A stretch of 64,000 nucleotides of DNA from Gibbula magus (taxonomy: Eukaryota; Mollusca; Gastropoda; Trochida; Trochidae), in contig OW388289.1 of NCBI GenBank assembly GCA_936450465.1, positions 77,860,593 through 77,924,592 of the forward strand, given 5' to 3'. The notes beneath the pieces were generated by a model. The model worked only from the letters and a program-made list of their open reading frames with translations. It had not been told where the DNA came from and made no database searches. The position numbers were made by a program, and so were the translations under genes. Of this stretch, positions 27,544 to 40,589 are shown piece by piece; position 1 is the stretch's first letter, and each line of letters starts with the position of its first letter.

Positions 27544-28260
27544 GATCTCCCATGATCTCCGAACAAGGATGACGGAACTCGTTTATTATAAAGTATTTTA
27601 GTTAGAATGCCTCTCAAACAGCCCTGCATATTGGTATGACGCGAACACGACATAACGCATCTGAGGACGTGAGGACACTCGACCAACCGAGCAAACTATA
27701 CATCCACGGCTGCGTTCGTTTTGACTCACTCGAGTTAATCTTGCGCATGCTCACTTGCCACTTAGCGCGAACGACCCCTATTGCTGGACTGAGTGTCACA
27801 CTTTACTTGGTTACCTGGCTTCAAACAGTATGGCCGACAGAAGGAATTATATAGGCTCAGCATTTTGATGAAGTATTTACCCGATATATTTATTCATTTG
27901 TTTAATTAATGTGTATACAAAATGATTACCGAATCCAAACCCAATATGTTCGATCTACAATCATCTGCGATTTTACTGCTTAATTCATCAATTCACATGA
28001 ATTATACATCAATGAAATTGTAACATTGTATGATCGCCACATACACATATTATGCCAACCCATATTTGTCATTTAACCAAAGCAAAATAATTACGTATGT
28101 AGCCTAAGTCGGAGAGTACGGATATGGAATATAGACGAACATCCCTGGCTAGGTTTTTTAAAACGCCGCGTCAAATGACGTACTTCCGTTATTCTCACGA
28201 CGTCCCTCCTCGATTTAGCAGGAGGGGCCTTGAGCCACTCTAGCGTGCACACCAGGGCCA
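27544..28260. other. No gene seen
   Basis: Short spacer with overlapping chance frames on both strands. Confidence 0.35.
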
Positions 28261-28261
28261 T

Positions 28262-28442
28262 GTTCAAGAGAGGTTTCAAAGTAATCACTCAATCAGCGAT
28301 TACTTTTAAACCTCTCTTGAACGCGATTGCTCAATGTAGCGCTACGTAGCAAGGCGAGCAATCTTTGAGGAATTTGCACCATGTCGTTCAAGAGAGAATG
28401 AGCGTTACTTGAGCGCTACTAAAGCGCTACATTGAGCAATCG
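28262..28442. mobile_element. Fold-back element with two nested inverted repeats
   Basis: Two separate inverted repeats are present. Arms at 28262-28288 and 28296-28322 (GTTCAAGAGAGGTTT start) differ at two positions. Arms at 28324-28343 and 28423-28442 (CGATTGCTCAATGTAGCGCT) are perfect. GTTCAAGAGAG recurs at about 28387. The right border might extend to about 28470. No gene; it is most like a non-autonomous DNA element. Confidence 0.65.
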
Positions 28443-28979
28443 ATGAGCGATTATAAGCGCTCGCTGTTATGGCACGGACCCCAGAGTGACACTATGGTCG
28501 TTCGGTTAGGAATTCTAAGTGCAAAACGAACGCACCCCACGTTTATTTCTTGCTCGGGTTCGGGATTCGTGAATATTTCCAGAGTTGTGTTGACTCAAAA
28601 TAGATCTTAATGTTAAACTGTGAAACAGTATTCTTACATTGCATGCATCGTTAAGGTGGGAACAAATTGAGTGAGTTGATCCTATATCGGGGGGTGGTGT
28701 GACAGGTCGCTGCTACAAGGTGTCACCAGAAGACATGGGGACGTTGAAGAGGTAGATTGCGCACTAATGCAGACTACATTAGGATAAGTATTGTGTTCAT
28801 TATTAACGCACAAAGCTGGCTATTTGATTTACTTGTATATAACATACGTTTCAATTACCGCCATCTTTCCATTGTATATAATTGAAAATGTATATAATTT
28901 ACACAATTCAATTTCCTTTTGTTAATAATGTTCCGCTTATCGTAAGAATTACAAAGCAAACACTCATATTCTATGAGAG

Positions 28980-30070
28980 GTATTCTTTACGATCTCGCGT
29001 CGCTCTTCTCGTCCGAGGGAGACAGAAGGATGGCCATCTCGTCCTAAACACGACGGATCCTCCCCCTCAGGCGCGGACTGGCGTCCATACAAATAACCTT
29101 CCATCAACGGCTGCGTAGATAAAATTGTGACAACGCGCATCTAATTTATTTCTAATATCGTCATCATAGTGTTTTTATAACCGGCGTCATTTTAGCACGC
29201 GCCGAATAGTTTCTTCTCTCCTAACCTTTACTGGCGGTTTTGATAGGCATGCATTGTTCATGGGAAAATTGCCAGATTAAACGCAATCTGCATGTGACAT
29301 AACGTCAAACTTATTTCCTGGCGGCGATGACGGGTCACGAAAATGGGTGACCCCATCCGCCGTGCTTGCAGAGAGTGAAATTGATGCGATGTGTGGATTA
29401 AGACGATTAAAACACTCCAATATGTCACACCTCGGCGGCAGTTCAAAATTCAATTACTATACATCATTTTGATGCGGCTGGATCTGACGTTGCCGCCCGC
29501 CACTTTGGATACCATGGAGAGAATGTAATAGCGGAGACGGACTGCGATATAGCTAATTAGTAATCGCCATCTTCCGTCGCACGGGCTTGTCTATTTCATC
29601 TTTGGAGACGATGCGTTGAGTGACAGCGCTTGATTTGGTCGGCGCCGAAATTGACTCCTCCAAACAAAACGGATTCTGCCGTGTTAGAAAAGACTATTTC
29701 CGATTTACGTAACTGAATACATGTTATCGTCTTGTTCTAACGCACGTAAAGCAAGCGTGCGGGATAAGGTTAACACAGGTTAATTAGTATACGGCGCTTC
29801 TCAGCAATGTATGTGAATCGACTGATAATTTACTGTCAATAATGGCTATCTACAATGGAAAGTGAATTAAGAAGCGTTTCCTGTACATTAAAGCTTAATT
29901 GATTGAAATTAACACCTTACGTGTCGGCACGACACATTGAGTAGAAGGTGGAATTACGTCATTAAAATGTTATTAATTTGCAAGCAATGAAACTTGTTGA
30001 AATTACCAGTGCACTCGCATTTAAAAGATAACGCCTCATGGACGAGAACCATTGACATAGGCCACCTTAA
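28980..30070. other. G+C-richer, repeat-free island
   Basis: About 1.1 kb of complex sequence with TAATTAG and TGACAG-like sites. It contains the 15-mer CTTGTCTATTTCATC, also present near 566-580. No coding frame convinces. A candidate conserved regulatory block. Confidence 0.35.
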
Positions 30071-32560
30071 AGGAAAGGTTCTATAAGAATATTCGCCATT
30101 TTGTTTTTATCAATTATGCTAAATGATAATTTAATTAATTTTACAACTTTTTAGTAATAAAACATATACATGGACTGATATAATATACGTAAAGAAACAA
30201 TAATTTAATCTTGTAACTGATCGATCATATCCTTCTATATGCTGTAGGAGAGAACTGTCCACCCTCATATGACCGTTGAATGGCTACACTTCTCATTGTT
30301 TTCATTTTTGAATGAATATGACATGTGTGCTAATTTTTGTCAAATTGTCAAATCTTAAGTCACCAAAATAGTATGTAATATGTAAATCAGAATTGGGTTA
30401 TAACCATGTATTAATAACATTTATGTATAAACAATAATGTCCACACAAGTTTCATTTTCACAAAAATAACCCGATACAACCATCACTTTGAAACTTGTTC
30501 CGTATTTAAATTCGCGCACTTAAAGTTGAAAAAAATATTCTTATTTCTGACAATAGTTCATTGTAATCTTAAAATCAAAGCAAATTCTCTGCTTATCTAT
30601 GAATGTGTAACCTTTTTACCTGATGTTTTATGACAGATGTCTGTTGACTAATAATAATAATATAGTCACGTTTGTCTAGCATATGTATACAGTAAACATT
30701 AATAAATACATGAATTATCTAATTGATACAGATTTAAGTTAATTATTAAATAAATCTGGTAATTAGTAAATAAACTTATTAATTCTAAAACATTTATTTA
30801 TATTTCATAACTCGTTAAACAAACAAAGTTGATAATGATGACCAGCCTGCTCTATGTATTCTATAAACGTGTTGTCGACGCTAAGAAGTGGGGGTAATGG
30901 GAGTTGTATGCAGTGAATAAAAAATGCTTTGCGATCAACAAAATGCCTATTGGTTCAATAAAAATGTTTCAATCATTAAAAATGATCAAATGGATATTAC
31001 CTTACATACGGTTATTGGCATCATTCTGAAAAATCCATTTCTATGATTTTAGAAAGAGATATTAGTCTAAATTGCATCACGACAACCATAGCAAAATCAT
31101 TAAGATTCATATTGCTGAAATTGTGCACTGAATAGGTCTATTGTTTATTATTACTCGCCAGGTGAAGATATCGTAGTTTAATAAACCTACAATGCGGTCG
31201 CGATCGCAATTGGACTGTGTCCCATTTATCGACGAGTTCGTGGAATTAAGTGACATTTAAATCAGTGAGTAATAAATAAAATACTAAACATGCTCTCGCT
31301 CGTTAAATACAAACCACTCACTCGTTTCATAAAGATGTTATTAAACGGGACGTCGTTTAGTATTCTCTATGTATATATTCCATTGAATGATAGTTATTCT
31401 TCAAGTATGACATTGTACAAAACCAACCAGGTCGTATTTCGTTAAAATTAAAATTAGCAATAATTGAATGTATTTCTTCGAAATATTTCACAAAACCGGC
31501 AAACTGTTCTGCCAAAAAAATCACAGAGCTTACAAAATATTCTTCAAAATAATCAACACAACATTCACAACATGTAATTAAGACAACGACGATCCACTTA
31601 ATTTATGCTTATTTACGTCGAAAATGAACAAAATCGTCAGATAATTTCACAAAACCACATCCTTTTTGAAAAATCAACAAAATCCACAATCCCTTTTATT
31701 TAAACAAATCAGTTCAATTAAGACATAAAGGATCCCATCTAATCGTGCGATGTATAATTGATCAGCTAGCGACAAAACACTGATTCCTGTACTGGACGGT
31801 GAAAGCAATTGCACTTACACGTGACGAGTTGGCAGGTACCGGCCAATAGTGAAATGTACAGTTATTTTTGTTTCCACACAACATCAGTGAGTACAATCGA
31901 ATCAATAGCACGAGCAGATGTGTTTCTCATCTCAGACGAACTCTAATTAGAAATACGCTGTACGACCCAAGCTTCTCTACGAGTTCTGGGATGGGTAACA
32001 ATTTGGACCTTGAAGCGACAGTTAACAAATAGTTTTTTTTCTGGTCAGTTCTGCAAAGAAAAATAATAATGATTTATTTGATTAATTGTCACTGTGGTAC
32101 AAAATATCAAACTGAAGGACTCACATATATATGATGATCGTAAAAGTGATGTGAAATTATGTCGGAAACATAATTTAGATAATAATATATTTAAAATGAA
32201 AATATGGGTAATAAACAAATTATGACACTGGCACAATTGTGTTATAAATGTTGACCCTACTGAAAAGTACTGTTACACATACATCTTGCTGTAACATTAA
32301 TATGTTTAGGATTAACTTTATCAGCAATAACAAACTTTATTGTTCTTATTTCGGTATACAGCCCAACACCCTCAGAGTCAGGCCCCTATCGCCAGAACTC
32401 ACTTTCCCAAATGCTTATCCACTCATCATAGTGGGATGCATTTCTGATACATTCCGCTGTTGAACACTGACAGGTATTGTGCGTCTCCCCTGGATACTGT
32501 ACTAACTCAAACTCAACGTCCTCCAAATAGAGACAGTAATATATTTCATAAATCCGAAAG
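30071..32560. other. No gene seen; very A+T-rich
   Basis: Long A+T-rich spacer. The segment 31140-31380 is slightly more complex (GCGATCGC palindrome). Nothing can be assigned. Confidence 0.4.
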
Positions 32561-34880
32561 CGTCATTTAAATACTTTTTAATGCATATACCATATTGACA
32601 ACATTGGAAAGGATATGATTATTAATATGTACAGTCGCAATATCGTGGAGGTTAACGATTAAGGTTTTAGAAAGTACAGAGAAAAGACACTCTCTGCTCA
32701 CACAGTCTATTTTGCTTATTTCTATCAAGGTAAGATGGTAAGAAATGAGCAGCGTAGCCTGTTGTGAGTGACTGGAGAAAGTAGGAAACTGAAAAACGCA
32801 ACTACCGACGAGAGAGACAGGGGAGGTAACCCACTGCAGCTCTACTACCACGGCAAGAAGGTTTACAGTGGAGAGTAGCACATGCAACTCCGATATCCAT
32901 GATATCGATACCGCACTGAAGATACCGCACCCTAGCCTTACTTCGTATATATGTGGGCTACTCTGAATAAACTTGACACTAGGCACTAAATCAATATTTC
33001 CTGCAACACAAGAATGTAAATTCATTGTATCGACTGTGTGGAAGATAGGATGCAATGCCCACTTTGTAAATATACATATGGAAAAAGTTAAGCACCCCCT
33101 ATATTCAAAACGAAAATGTGATGACGCGGGATCGTTACGATAATTTGACTCAATGAATCACTCTCGGCAAGAGAAAAGTAGACAGATTTCTTCAAACGGA
33201 AGTGGCTCAAATTGACTTTTCTGAAGAAATTAGGAATGAAGTTGTAATGATTCTGATTTTTTACTAAAAATAACAATTGTCTTTGTGCCTAAACTATAGG
33301 TTACAAACATAGGTTTCAGATGTCAAAAATAACAATCCTATTACGAAGATGACCTTCACACATCAGGAATCGTTTATGCTGGAAAAAAGGAAGTAACTGG
33401 TTGATGATATGTCATCCTTTTGCAACAATTATTGACAACTATTGGTAAAAAGACTATAACATTCGATTTTTAATGCATGTTTTATTTTCTCCAGTTCAAA
33501 CTAGTTAAATCCTTCTCTTTGTTATAGAGGTTTCATTACAGTTAACACTAACCAGATTCCGACAGTAGGCCATATTTACTTAAACTGTAGCTTTTCCAAA
33601 TTGGTGATTTTGATAGTTCCTAGTGACTTTTAATTAAAAGGCAGATACTACAATGTGACCTATTCTCTTGAAAGAATGAAATCACTCACATTACAGATAA
33701 TAATATTCACTTGCATTTCTCAGTATAACGAGACATGTTTTTTTAGACCAAGACACCAAAGTTTTATAAATGAAAATATCAAAAAGAAGCGAAACGTTAT
33801 CTGAATGAATGTTTCTTACAACTGCCACATTATGATTCTCTTATTCAATATGGTTATTTTTACTGACACGTTGACTTATCAGACAACCTTTGCTGGTGAA
33901 AAAACGTGGGGATGCTTAACTATTTTCCATATGTACAGTTTAAATTCTAATTTTATTGGTTCCAAAATTATATACACAAATTATGCACATAAAGGCATGA
34001 TGGATGAAGTTTTAAATACAAAGACAAATGATGTACAATATGTTTGAATATGCTTATGCGATAGGATAGTTTGCTGGGGCGGGAAGACTCCATTTGTAAT
34101 TAAACTTTTCTGTTATATTAATATTAAGATATTTTAAATTAACATACTTATGTGTACTCTGAGTTTGATTTCATAAATGTTTATTTTAAATTGCATTATT
34201 CTGGCCAGCCTATATGTAAGTATAAAAATCAACGATTTGTGCTTTATTTACATTAAGAATTGTATCAATTGTTTTTTTTATCTCTTCATTCCCCCCAAAA
34301 ATGTCGTAAATAAATAAAAATCGCATCATTTTTTTCAGCCCGTAAAGACCAGAAACATTTATTTTTATTTTTAGGCCTAGTAATATAAGTTTTGTAGTTT
34401 TTTTGTGTAGTTTTAGTATCTTTATTCATATATTTTAAATTCAACGTTTTAGTAACTTTTAATGGAGTCATGCTTATGTATCATATACGTTAAATTCTCT
34501 TGTATTTTAAGTAACTTTCATTTATATTTTCCAAAAATTATGTCTTGAGTAACTCCTAAAGGGGTGCCTCAGTATGTTGGTAAATATTATATACGTGTGA
34601 GGTAACATTTGAGGTCTCTCCGTATTGTCAAGTTGGCCAAGAAAGAGTTTTTTCCCGGAATATATAAGTGATCAAAAGTGTACCATTTACGTGGTTAATA
34701 TATGTGTTAATCTCTTGAAACATATTACAAATGGATTTTTCTGTTATGCTCCTTGAAATAACATCTTACGTTACGATTAATTCAACCCGTAGCATGGTAA
34801 AAACAAATCACCTGTAATTTTCAGATCTTTGAAAAAAGTACAAATGTAAGTGAGAGAAAGATATATGTCACCTGGAACTG
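32561..34880. other. No gene supported; one 162-codon minus frame
   Basis: The minus-strand frame 32567-33055 is the longest outside receptors, transposons and minisatellite. It predicts a moderately hydrophobic protein without a signal, repeats or a family I recognise. The rest is A+T-rich spacer. I leave the frame uncalled. Confidence 0.3.
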
Positions 34881-34883
34881 CTT

Positions 34884-37800
34884 GTCACTGTCCACCTTTC
34901 CCCACGAGGCACACGTCTCTGTCACAATCCACCTTCCCCCACGAGGCATACGTCTCTGTCACTATCCACCTAACCCCACGAGGCATACGCCTATGTCACT
35001 ATCCACCTTCCTCCACGAGGCACACGTCTCTGTCACTATCCACATTCCTCCACGAGGCATACGTCTCTGTCACTATCCACCTTCCCCCACGAGGCATACG
35101 TCTCTGACACTATCCACCTTCCCCGACGAGGCACACGTCTCTGTCACTATCCACATTCCCCCACGAGGCATACGTCTCTGTCACTATCCACCTTCCTCCA
35201 CGAGGCACACGTCTCTGTCACTATCCACCTTCCTCCACGAGGCACACGTCTCTGTCACTATCCACATTCCTCCACGAGGCAAACGTCTCTGTCACTATCC
35301 ACCTTCCTCCACGAGGCACACGTCTCTGTCACTATCCACCTTTCCCCACGAGGCACACGTCTCTGTCACTATCCACCTTCCCCCACGAGGCTAATGTCTC
35401 TGTCACTATCCACCTTTCCCCACGAGGCACACGTCTCTGTCACTATCCACCTTCCCCCACGAGGCATACGTCTCTGTCACTATCCACATTCCCCCACGAG
35501 GCAAATGTCTCTGTCACTATCCATCTTCCCCCACGAGGCATACGTCTCTGTCACTGTCCACCTTCCTCCACGAGGCACACGTCTCTGTCACTATCCACCT
35601 TTCCCCACGAGGCATACGTAACTGTCACTATCCACCTTTCCCCAAGAGGCACACGTCTCTGTCGCTATCCACATTCCTCCACGAGGCATACGTCTCTGTC
35701 ACTATCCACCTTCCCCCACGAGGCTAATGTCTCTGTCACTATCCACCTTTCCCCACGAGGCATACGTAACTGTCACTATCCACCTTCCTCCACGAGGCAT
35801 ACGTCTCTGTCACTATCCACCTTCCTCGACGAGGCATACGTCTCTGTCACTATCCACCTTCCCTCACGAGGCACACGTCTCTGTCACTATCCACCTTTCC
35901 CCACGAGGCATACGTCTCTGTCACTATCAACTTTTCCCCACGAGACATACGTCTCTGTCACTATCCACCTTCCCCCACGAGGCAAATGTCTCTGTCACTA
36001 TCCACCTTTCACCACGAGGCATACGTCTCTGTCACTATCCACCATTCCCCACGAGGCATACGTATCTGTCACTATCCACCTCCCCCCACGAGGCATACGT
36101 CTCTGTCACTATCCACATTCCCCCACGAGGCAAATGTATCTGTCACAATCCACCTTCCCCCACGAGACATACGTTTCTTTCACTGTCCACCTTCCTCCAC
36201 GAGGCACACGTCTCTGTCACTGTCCACCTTACTCCACGAGGCAAACGTCTCTGTCACTATCCACCTTCCTCGGCGAGGCACACGTCTCTGTCACTATCCA
36301 CATTCCCCCACGAGGCACACGTCTCTGTCACTATCCACCTTTCCCCACGAGGCATACGTAACTATCACTATCCACCTTTCCCCACGAGGCATACGTCTCT
36401 GTCACTATCCACCTCCCCCCACGAGGCATACGTCTCTGTCACTATCCACATTCCCCCACGAGGCAAATGTCTCTGTCACTATCCACCTTCCCCCTCGAGG
36501 CATACGTCTCTGTCACTGTCCACCTTCCCCCACGAGGCATACGTCTCTGTCACTGTCCACCTTCCTCCACGAGGCACACGTCTCTGTCACTATCCACCTT
36601 TACCCACGAGGCACACGTCTCTGTCACTATCCACCTTTCCCCACGAGGCACACGTCTCTGTCGCTATCCACATTCCTCCACGAGGCATATGTCTCTGTCA
36701 CTATCCACCTCCCCCAACGAGGCTAATGTCTCTGTCACTATCCACCTTTCCCCACGAGGCATACGTAACTGTCACTATCCACCTTCCTCCACGAGGCAGA
36801 CGTCTCTGTCACTATCCACCTTCCTCCACGAGGCACACGTCTCTGTCACTGTCCACCTTCCTCCACGAGGCACACGTCTCTGTCACTTTCCACCTTCCCC
36901 CACGAGGCACACGTCTCTGTCACTATCCACCTTCCCCCACGAGGCACACGTCTCTGTCACTATCCACATTCCCCCACGAGGCAAATGTATCTGTCACTAT
37001 CCACCTTCCCCCACGAGACATACGTCTCTGTCACTGTCCACCTTCCTCCACGAGGCACACGTCTCTGTCACTGTCCACCTTACTCCGCGAGGCATACGTC
37101 TCTGTCACTATCCACCTTCCTCCGCGAGGCAAACGTCTCTGTCACTATCCATCTTCCTCCGCGAGGCACACGTCTCTGTCACTATCCACATTCCCCCACG
37201 AGGCACACGTCTCTGTCACTATCCACCTTCCTCCACGAGGCATACGTAACTATCACTATCCACCTTTCCCGACGAGGCATACGTCTCTGTCACTATCCAC
37301 CTTCCCCCACGAGGCATACGTCTCTGTCACTATCCACATTCCCCCACGAGGCAAATGTCTCTGTCACTATCCACCTTTCCCCACGGGGCACACGTCTCTG
37401 TCACTATCCACCTTCCCCCACGAGGCACACGTCTCTGTCGCTATCCACATTCCTCCACGAGGCATACGTCTCTGTCCCTATCCACCTTCCCCCACGATGC
37501 TAATGTCTCTGTCACTATCCACCTTTCCCCACGAGGCATACGTAACTGTCACTATCCACCTTCCTCCACGAGGCATACGTAACTGTCACTATCCACCTTC
37601 CTCCACGAGGCATACGTCTCTGTCACTATCCACCTTCCCCCACGAGGCACACGTCTCTGTCACTATCCACCTTTCCCCACGAGGCATACGTCTCTGTCAC
37701 TGTCCACCTTCCCCCACGAGGCATACGTCTCTGTCACTGTCCACCTTCCTCCACGAGGCACACGTCTCTGTCACTATCCACCTTCCCCCACGAGGCACAC

Positions 37801-38407
37801 GTCTCTGTCGCTATCCACATTCCTCCACGAGGCATACGTCTCTGTCACTATCCACCTTCCCCCACGAGGCTAATGTCTCTGTCACTATCAACCTTTCCCC
37901 ACGAGGCATACGTAACTGTCACTTTCAACCTTCCTCCACGAGGCATACGTAACTGTCACTATCCACCTTCCTCCACGAGGCATACGTCTCTGTCTCTATC
38001 CACCTTCCCCCACGAGGCACACGTCTCTGTCACTATCCACCTTCCTCCACGAGGCACGCGTCTCTGTCAATGTCCACCTTCCTCCACGAGGCATACGTCT
38101 CTGTCACTATCCACCTTCCCCCACGAGGCTAATGTCTCTGTCACTATCCACCTTTCCCCACGAGGCACACGTCTCTGTCACTATCCACCTTCCTCCACGA
38201 GGCACACGTCTCTGTCACTATCCACATTCCCCCACGAGGCAAACGTCTCTGACACTGTCCACCTTCCTCAACGAGGCACACGTCTCTGTCACTATCCACC
38301 TTCCCCCACGAGGCACACGTCTCTGTCACTTTCCACCTTCCCCCACGATGCACACGTCTCTGTCACTATCCACCTTCCCCCACGAGGCACACGTCTCTGT
38401 CACTGTC
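34884..38407. repeat. 37-bp minisatellite, about 95 units in exact register
   Basis: Units are built on CACGAGGCATACGTCTCTGT followed by CACTATCCACCTTCCCC. The CACGAGGC anchor first occurs at 34903 and last at 38381, exactly 94 x 37 bp apart; anchors at 36013 (30 periods) and 37086 (59 periods) are also in register, so there is no net indel. Variation is confined to a few positions (GCATAC/GCACAC/GCAAAT/GCTAAT, GTCTCTG/GTAACTG, TTCCCCC/TTCCTCC/TTTCCCC). Because 37 = 3 x 12 + 1, each forward frame cycles through all phases. None contains a stop in the consensus, which yields very long open frames such as 35727-37952 (741 codons, 37-residue repeat). I regard these as a property of the repeat: no conserved initiator, no flanking coding sequence and no domain. 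Confidence 0.95.
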
Positions 38408-38410
38408 TAA

Positions 38411-38580
38411 TCCAAGCTTTGCTGCATTTCGTCTCCTTTTTGTGCCAGAGATTATTTATTGCACTACCATGTCCAGATGTAACACACTGATAGTCTGGCA
38501 TAGAAACGCTTTCGAAATGCAGCAAGGCTTAACTTAGCCAGTGATAAAGACTGGCGCGAGTTATGCCTCGCTACCCTTGA
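38411..38580. repeat. Inverted-repeat segment at the minisatellite's right edge
   Basis: AAGCTTTGCTGCATTTCG (38414-38431) and CGAAATGCAGCAAGGCTT (38513-38530) form an 18-bp inverted repeat with one mismatch. Following it, 38522-38571 resembles the right arm of the 21580-21850 fold-back (GCAAGGCTTAA ... AGCCAGT ... AGACTGGC). This is a diverged member of that dispersed family, directly abutting the satellite. Confidence 0.55.
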
Positions 38581-38799
38581 CAAACAACTAAAGGATGCAG
38601 TCATGTATCTCTGTGTCAAACTACGGGTAATATCGAAACTGTTATTGTTATGTGTATATGCTGAATATATGAGAAGTAGCATGAACGATCCAAAAACATT
38701 GTGTTGGTATTATTACAATATCGTTATGTCAGTTCTGTATGCAATCATTACTGTGCATGGAAAGTCATGCAGGCGTTCTGGGATTTCTTGCTAGATCAC

Positions 38800-40240
38800 C
38801 TCATAGGGCTGTGGGATTTTATTTCGGTTTCCGAAAACAATTTAGATAGCAGCCATTAAAGGGCTACAAAAGGAAACGGGCAGCGCGAAATGTAGTCATT
38901 GGGAACTGTCAAAGAGCAGAGTAGAGAGAGCTATTCCGTGTAACAAATGAGCGCTACCTGCGATTTATTTCATTACTAATCCCGCAGTCAATTTGCTGCG
39001 GGCTTACAAGCCTGCCACGTGGTGAATGCGAAAACAAGACGACGTGGTCATTAAGACGACTTAAATACGCAGGTAGCAAGTTGCGAGGAGCAGGGACCCT
39101 CTAACCTGAATTAGCGAGCTTTGCTTGATGCTCCAGGAGAACTCTTAAAGCTGAGATTTACTTGGCGAGTTAGAATCATGACATATTGATGGATGAAGAC
39201 GCTGGATGGGGAAGACTAGCTCGGGCCTCCGCTATCCCATGGGAACATGGGAATCAAGTTATTCTGCAAATTGAAAATCAGATCAGTCTCAGAGCGACGA
39301 TAAAGCTCAGGACGGCTTAGACTCGCTTCTAGCTATCGTGGAGGGTTTTAATCAGTGGACAACACCAACCTACAAAAGTCACTTATCACTTTGGCTGATT
39401 TGATAAGGAAAACGCAATTTGCCCTGGCCAGTTTTTATTAATTGCGTTTGCCTCTAATCCGATCTAACCACTTCGCCGTCAAATGAAACACAAAGTATTA
39501 AGACACGTCTGTGAAGACGGGCTATAAAGCGAGATGTGAGAGCGAAATTCAGTTAAAGGGGATGAATAGAGGCCCTGTAAGGTACTCGCCTTGTACTCGT
39601 ACCACCGAGCGACGAGTCGCGGTGCATTCAAAGGTAAATGATATTTGAACGCCAATGATCTGATTATCCGTGGCGATGAAAACATTGAATCCAATAACGT
39701 GCCATTTGGGGGTGATCAATTCTAATTTGGGGCTCTAATTCCATCCACGAGCAAAAATCTGACGTCTTGAAGATTGAAGATAACAGAAGGGAGACAAACA
39801 TGTTAGACTTGGGGTGAGTGAGAAGGGATAAGTGGGGAAAGGGGGGACGTTTGATGGAAATGAAATCAAATTTTAGAATTCAATTTGCCAAGCACGTGAT
39901 CGGACTCCATATTGAAATGGCTTTTCTCCCGTTCACAATGGAAACTTTCTCGAGAAAGTGAATTTGCCTAGAACCTGTTTGATGGGCACAGCTTTGATTG
40001 CTCATCTCCCGTAGGATTCCTCGCATTTCCACCATATAAAAGCAGCTTTTTACGTTTTAAATCTATTTTACACCGAACTGGAGACGTATTAAAAGGGCCA
40101 CGAGCAGGAGATGGGAAACTCTCCTCTCTGTAATCGACTAATGATAAACTCGGCACACGCTGCCATTTATTCAGAAAGTTAAATGAACGAATACACATAA
40201 AATTTCCAATTGATAACTTTTCAATCATTTAATTGTAGTC
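38800..40240. other. Largest G+C-richer, repeat-free island
   Basis: About 1.4 kb of complex, repeat-free sequence with homeodomain-like sites (TTTTATTAATTG, CTAATCC, CTAATTC) and CACGTG. Its frames on either strand are short and show no domain. I infer candidate conserved non-coding sequence. A set of unrecognised small exons cannot be excluded. Confidence 0.38.
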
Positions 40241-40589
40241 ACTCTCGGATTTCGGTTTTCAATTATTTTGAATTGGACAGGCTTCGAATGAACAGTTTCA
40301 CGGGCAAATACATTTATTGTAAATCTTTCCTGAAACACTTAAAAAGAAGAAATGTGACGGATATATAGCTGACAATGTTGTGGCATTGTCCTAAATAGGA
40401 TGTTTAACTTTTCTTTTCAATACGTACATTGTTCACAGCATCGAGTGGGATAGAAACTCTGTATTGCACAAATGACAACTACTCATGTCAGGGCACTCAT
40501 GATAAATGACGTGATTCATTCTAAATTTATCATGTTAACACTTTCCTTCCCATTCACAGAGCCCTGAAAAGCATCCCAAAAGTTTGTTC

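Noticed and set aside
34850..38490. Many overlapping plus-strand frames as separate repeat-protein genes
   Set aside because: All are the same 37-bp repeat read in different phases; no independent coding evidence.
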